Source: Stromatinia cepivora
Lineage: Eukaryota > Ascomycota > Leotiomycetes > Helotiales > Sclerotiniaceae
Direction: 5' to 3'
NCBI GenBank assembly: GCA_014898415.1
Contig: RCTD01000034.1
Span: 428,875 to 492,874 of the forward strand
DNA length: 64,000 nt
The notes under the pieces were generated by a model. That model was not told where the DNA came from and did not search any database. It was given only the letters and a program-made list of their open reading frames with translations. Positions 58,801-64,000 of the stretch are shown in pieces. The position numbers and the translations under genes are program-made. Each line of letters begins with the position of its first letter. Position 1 is the stretch's first letter.

Positions 58801-61800
58801 TTATGATGAGTTAAGAGTAGCGAATCTTCCCTCAAAAGCTCTCAATCTTTCTTGTTCAATCATTTTCTGTAATTTCTTCGTTTCACGTACTGCTTCTTCT
58901 CGTTCGTTTTGTAGTTCCATTACTTCGATTTGCGCGATATTCATACGACCGACAACTTCTTCCATTTCCCTATCGGCTTCTGCAAGAGCAGATTCAAGAT
59001 TAACAACTTGTTGTTTCAAGAATTCAACCTTTAAATCCTCAGATACAGACATTCCTTTGCCAGAGGTTGTAATGGAGAGACGTGGCACCTTTTTAGCATT
59101 TGCGAACAATGGAGACATAGGAGTCTTAGGTCCGAATGAACGAGGAGAGCGGAGTTCAGACTTCACTCGATGAAGTTGGAAACTGTGGCTATCCTTGAGA
59201 TCACGAATCTCATCTTCATGACGAGCAATTCTCACCTCGGATATGTTCTGAGCAGCCATAAGTTGATCTTCGAGAGCCCTGAGCTTAGTTTGGAGGAAAG
59301 TAATCTTTTGAGCATTGGCTTTTTGCTCCTTCTCTCCACGCTCAATAGCTTCAGCTAGACGCTGTCTGAGAGTGCTGTTTGAAGCAAGTTGAAGTCTAAC
59401 TTGTCCAGCCAATTCCTCAACTCGTCTGGCTGATTCACGCAACTCATCTGCCAATTGCATCTCATCCTGGAGATGTGCCTTTTCGGAGTCCCTCAAAGAT
59501 TCAGATTGCTCTCTGACTGCCTCAAGCTCTTGTTTGACGACATCTCTTTCGGAAATTGCATCAGACAAGCTCCTCTCCAACTGCTCCATAGCTCGTGCAG
59601 TAGCTTCATCACCAGAGGCCGAGATTTCAAGGGCCTTGATTCGCTCAAGAGAAGCTGCATAAGCCGATTGAAGGTCCCGATACGATCGCTCAAGTGTCTC
59701 AGAGGTTGCGTGTGAGCTCCCAGGTCTAGAATCTATGCTCGATCGCTTGATTAATATGTCCTTCTCTTGTAACAAGCTTCTTAGTGAACCAATTTCCTGT
59801 TCGGCACGATCGAGATCCATCTTTAAGCCACCTAGTCCTTTCTCGCATTGCCACTTTTGCTCAATTGCTTCATCCGCACGACGGCGAAGGATGTTGATTT
59901 CTTCTCTCAAACTGGAAACTTCCTTATCGTATCCTCGCCGCCTTGGTGATTGGTTCAAGGCACGATCTCTTTCCATTTCCAGTTGGCGGATTTTCTTTTC
60001 ATTTTCACGATTTTGGTGCTCCTGACGTTCGAGTAAGCTTTTGAGAGCACGATGTAGCGAATCCCGTTGGAGCTCAATATCCTTCACTGTTTCCGCCAAA
60101 TTTTCTTTGTACTCTACAGCTCTGACAGAGGTCGTCCTTGATAACGATCCAACAGGTGATCTAGCCGTTTTCCCGGTATGTGCAAGAGAGTTGGCCCGTT
60201 TCAAACCACCTGAACCACCTGAGCCACTTAGTCCACTGAGTCCACCTATACCAGCAATACTCATTATAGATGACCTAGACTTAGGTAGACTGCTTATGCT
60301 ACCTATACTATCCTCCTCCGAAACGGAATTGATCTGGTTCATCTCCATTTGAAGTCTTTGGGCATTGATCAATGTGACATTTTCCCTCTTGAGGGTTTGG
60401 AGTTCTTGAGTCATCTTGGTTTGCTCGTAGGTCAACTTTTCATGCTCTGCAGCTTGCGCTTCAAGCCCTTCGACACGGGCCTTGAGCTGAGGAACAATCT
60501 CATCTCGTAAGTTGTCACGTTCATTGTGAGAAGTTTCGAGGTCTGCTTTGAGTGCAGTCAAGAGATCTTCAAAGTTTTCCCTAATCTGTTTCTCTTCGGA
60601 TAATTTGCGACGAAGATCCTCGCAAGTTGTCTCCAATTCTTTCAGTCGTCCATTGGTGTCAAGAGAATTCAAAGCTGCAAGGTCAACCTAAGGAATCATG
60701 TCAGTTTTGAGTAAAAAAATTCATCGAAAGAATTACCTGAGCCGCCCTCTCTTCTAAAGACCGAATTTGCGTTTCAAGCTGTTTCCTGATAGCTCGTTCA
60801 TCTTGTACCTTATTCGTAAGTTCTAATCTAATTGAGGCCTTCTCTTGTTCTGTCTTCCTCTGCATTCTATCAATTTCATCCTGCTTGGGATCAGGATCTC
60901 CATATCTGGGGATGACACTTGTTCCAGAATCTGAAAAATAATCGCTTGTCCGCTTGCTAGAATTTGTTCCTGAATTTTGCGCTTCGAGCTGTAACCTGTC
61001 TACAAGATCTTCCAAGTCCATCTCCCTTCGTATAGAAGACGCCAGCTCTTGGCTAATATCCTTCAATTCTTGCTCCATTTCTTCAACCAGTAAGGGTGTG
61101 GAGCTAGGTGTCGCTATGGGTATTTGTAGATATGTGTTTTCGAAATAATCGGCCGCATCTGCATTGGCTTTGGGGATATCGATCGCCGACGGTGGCGCTT
61201 TAGTATTATATGTCCTGGTATCGGAGTCTTCGAATCCCGAAAGTTTATGCGGGGATGCATTTGACGACGGTATGGGGGAGTTTGGAGAATAATCTGTTTT
61301 ATCTTCCGAAAAGGTCGTTGTTGAGCTCGATGGGGATACCGCGCCTCCCCAGCTAAATAAAGAACCAAGCTTCCCTGGTGATTTGGGTTTCTGTATAGTC
61401 GAAGTAGAGTCGTGAGATTCGTGAGAATAGGTTCTTGCCGGAGCATTAGGTATAATATTATGTGGTGGTGTAGCTTTGGATGAGAAAATGGACATAGTAG
61501 CAGAAGAACCCGGGCGACTTTCTGGACTTGAATCCCCGTACCAATGACCGGTAGATTCAGAATCAGAACTTAAAGCCGAATCGCTAACCAGTCTTGCATG
61601 CCTCGAGGCTCCCGGTGGATGTGTATGAGACGGAACTAAAAGGGTCGGACTTTTTGGGCTAAGAAATTGTTCTTCGGGTTCTGATGGTTGTTCTGGTAGC
61701 GCTGGCGTCGCTGTAGTCCAGGTGATTTGCTCGCTGGAGTATCTTCTAATCAAAAGTATCTTAGCATCAATATAAAACAGTGAATAAGGAAAATCGGATG

Positions 61801-62419
61801 TGAGAATATTGAACCACTCGTAAACATACTTTGATAATGGTCTTTGTTGTTTCGAAGCACTTTTAGCACTTCTAGAACTTTTAGAGCTCCTTGAACTTCT
61901 CACTGAACTTCGGACGGAATTTCTGTTGCTAGAACTGTCTTTGCTAGAACTCTCTGGGGAAAATGCCACAGCGCTTTTTAAATTGGATGGAAATTCGTAA
62001 AGTGTTGGACTATCAGCAACATTCGTATACCTTGAATGTGGCAGATCCGGTTCTGGTAATTCTTCGATAGATGGACTGAAGTATTCCGCCGTGGAATACC
62101 TGGTGGAAAACCTGGTTGCCAAAGGCGAGGCGCTTACAGGTAAAGGTTTGCGACGAACGGAATTTATTGACGACGTGGAAGCTGTTGAATATGCGCGAGA
62201 TCGGGCTGTGGCTGACTGTGTTTGTGAGTACTGCGAATATGTAGGATTCTTTGGATGAGAATTTGACCGATGTTGGTTTTCATGTGGATTTGAATGGGTG
62301 ACCGGGGTAGCTGAGTCCGTGAGATCGGATGGAGTCGATGAATTATTTGAAGCGTAATGAGTCTCAGAATCAGGAGTTGAGGGGAGAGGTTTTGCTCGTA
62401 TATCTCCTACGAACGCCAT
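58801..62419 (-). CDS. Large coiled-coil protein with Ser-rich N-terminus
   Basis: Three exons on the minus strand (62419-61830, 61745-60737, 60687-58801) give 1161 residues. The first intron is 84 nt, in frame and free of stops; it has GTATGT, a TGCTAAG branch point and TTAG. An unspliced reading would add 28 residues. The N-terminal half is low complexity and Ser/Thr/Pro-rich with KPLPSTP, RKPLPVSA and a long run of RSS/KSS repeats. From about residue 440 to the end, heptad-rich helices dominate (for example LEEMEQELKDISQEL, DLRDEI-type and QLERSLSDAISERD), interrupted by a Gly/Ser hinge (GLSGLSGSGGSGGLKR). The protein ends RAFEGRFATLNSS. Such proteins act as scaffolds at hyphal tips, septa or microtubule centres, but no family was recognised. 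Gene and boundaries are well supported; function is not. Confidence 0.85.
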
Positions 62420-64000
62420 TCTTTCTATAAGGCCCAGATGGCAATCTCAAGACATTAGGGTCTAGATAAATACCGGAAGAAGAAAAGGAAAAGATGTGCA
62501 GTCGAGGAAAAGACTGGAAAAGGTTTGGTTCGAAGGGAGAGAAAATGAGGTATGGCCCATATGGGGGGAGGTAGAATGGATCAAAAGATTCAAAAGAGGT
62601 TGATCCCCGACAGTGAAAGATAAACGATCACAGATTCACAGGGTTAATGATGTCCAGGATTTGGTATTGAGGAGTAACTGGGGGGGGGGAGGTTACTCTC
62701 AGAGAAGTTACTCTCAGAGAAGTCAAGAATCTAAGGAGAACTTTCGAATTAAGATTTACACTTACCAGTAATAGTACCTAGTAAACAATACAATTCACCA
62801 AAATCATTCTTCAAATGGACTTTCTCTTTTCAAATGAAGTGAAGTGAAAAAAGGTTTGACTCAATTTGGTAGTGACCGTGTAGACAATAATTATAATTAC
62901 TACCGATTGACAAGGGTAAAGGATATAAAAAGAAGGGACGCGCTCTCATTGAAGGTACTAGGTTCCTAGTAATAATTGCGGATGGACAAGCGACCATTAC
63001 AAATATAGATTAGTCTGATAGGATAAGCGGATAAGTGAAATAAAAACGGAATTAATCTCAGGTACCATTAATTTTTGATTGGTTAAATGTTTCTTGATGT
63101 GGATCTTTTAGTGAAGGTAATCAAATTTCCCATCTAATCTTTTTTCATGTCTTCATTTTACAGTTTACATAGAAATTATGTATGGTGATTCGTGATTCGT
63201 GACTCGTGAACCGCTTCATCTTAAGCCAATAAACCAATCGCCATTTTTATCCATTTTTATCCATTTTTTTTCTCTTCTGCGTGTGCGGCGCCAATATGCA
63301 TAACCTACCTAGGTATAAACATGGATGGGAAAGAAAGAAAGGATAATGAAGGGCCAATAGATCCGATCTTCTTTTTGCCGGTAGACCAATTACCCCTGAT
63401 TATAATTGTAGGTGCAGCCTCGAGGACAACAACGTATGATACGTCCTCGGGGTAAGTAATCATACATGATCTTCCAATCATAGAACAATAGGATTCATCT
63501 TTTCTTACACCCATTTCTCCGAATAATTAGCAGCCAACCAGCTTCTCAATGCACTATGTAGTATCCAGCGGTTAAGCTTGACTCCGATTACGTTTTTTAA
63601 TCAGAAGAAATATGAAAATAACCGCACAATCATGATCACTACCTGTGTAGAGCAAAAGGTTCTAAGATTTTGAGTGAGATGTTTTACATTGCCTTACATG
63701 ATGAGGCTTCCGCTAATTCCGTTGTTTACTAGAAAGAACTATTACTATTTGTCTCAAAATGGTTTACTATGAACGCTCAAGTTTATCCTATTCTTAGAAT
63801 TTACATTAAATTCTTTGTTCCATCCTCTGAGTTCTAACTTCTGACTCTATACAAACTACTGTACAAAGCTACATCCGTAGCATATCTCTAAATGGCGTCT
63901 CATCCTAGAGGAGTGAACAACATTGACGAATAATCCTAATGGTAAGCGCTAAGTATTCCCATTCAATAGCCCGTTCCGATAGGTAGTCGGGCACAATCTC
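62420..64000. other. Upstream region of coiled-coil gene
   Basis: 1.6 kb to the window edge with no supportable gene; the minus frame at 63305-63514 has no recognised content. It contains a G9 run (62671-62679) and a tandem duplication of GTTACTCTCAGAGAA. Confidence 0.5.
62692..62721. repeat. Tandem 15 bp duplication
   Basis: Two exact copies of GTTACTCTCAGAGAA back to back, 270-300 bp upstream of the coiled-coil start codon, just after a G9 run. Confidence 0.95.

Noticed and set aside
1..64000. CRISPR arrays, operons, riboswitches
   Set aside because: None were seen, and none are expected in a nuclear fungal genome.

Overview
The window is nuclear DNA of a filamentous ascomycete. The real genes carry introns of about 50-160 nt with GT..AG ends and CTNAC-type branch points. 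They encode typical Pezizomycotina products: a PTH11-like receptor, an I78 inhibitor, TMA20, and a fungal-type berberine-bridge oxidase. Three very AT-rich blocks (about 10.8-17.3, 19.4-28.4 and 43.2-45.4 kb) have the look of RIP (repeat-induced point mutation): transposon remains full of stop codons, with C-to-T and G-to-A differences between repeat copies. Gene style and the AT islands suggest a Leotiomycete, perhaps Sclerotiniaceae (Botrytis/Sclerotinia). That placement is inference, not read from a marker gene.

Layout. 0-3.4 kb: the N-terminal part of a secreted Ser/Thr-rich Cys protein (-), a peptidase inhibitor I78 gene (+) and a TMA20/MCT-1 ribosome-recycling gene (+). 6.1-7.0 kb: a decayed C2-AGC kinase pseudogene. 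7.4-9.2 kb: an intact cytochrome P450 (-) with a CYP7/8-like I helix. 10.1 kb: a possible 85-residue membrane protein. 10.96-16.95 kb: a short TIR element split by a 5.5 kb Ty1/copia LTR retrotransposon. 18.1-19.2 kb: an Erg26-like 3-beta-HSD/epimerase (-). 19.48-27.94 kb: an 8.5 kb Ty3/gypsy element (-). 28.9-38.5 kb: PTH11-like 7TM protein (-), 14-TM MFS transporter (+), second P450 (-) and secreted FAD oxidase (+), arranged as two divergent pairs. 38.5-43.2 kb: no recognised gene. 43.2-45.4 kb: a pogo/Fot1-like DNA transposon. 45.4-48.5 kb: no recognised gene. 48.6-49.7 kb: a single-pass Ser/Thr-rich membrane protein. 50.5-51.6 kb: DNA polymerase epsilon subunit Dpb4/POLE3. 51.6-58.8 kb: a gene-poor, non-RIP stretch. 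58.8-62.4 kb: a 1161-residue coiled-coil protein (-). 62.4-64.0 kb: its upstream region.

How the genes might work together. P450, Erg26-like dehydrogenase, PTH11-like receptor, MFS pump, P450 and FAD oxidase is a tailoring, transport and sensing set as found in secondary-metabolite or sterol/terpenoid modification clusters. No synthase (PKS, NRPS, terpene cyclase) lies in the window, and two RIP islands separate the members. The flanking genes (TMA20, Dpb4, coiled-coil protein) are housekeeping or structural. Exon boundaries were worked out by hand from splice signals and reading frame; all multi-exon models given here stay in frame end to end.
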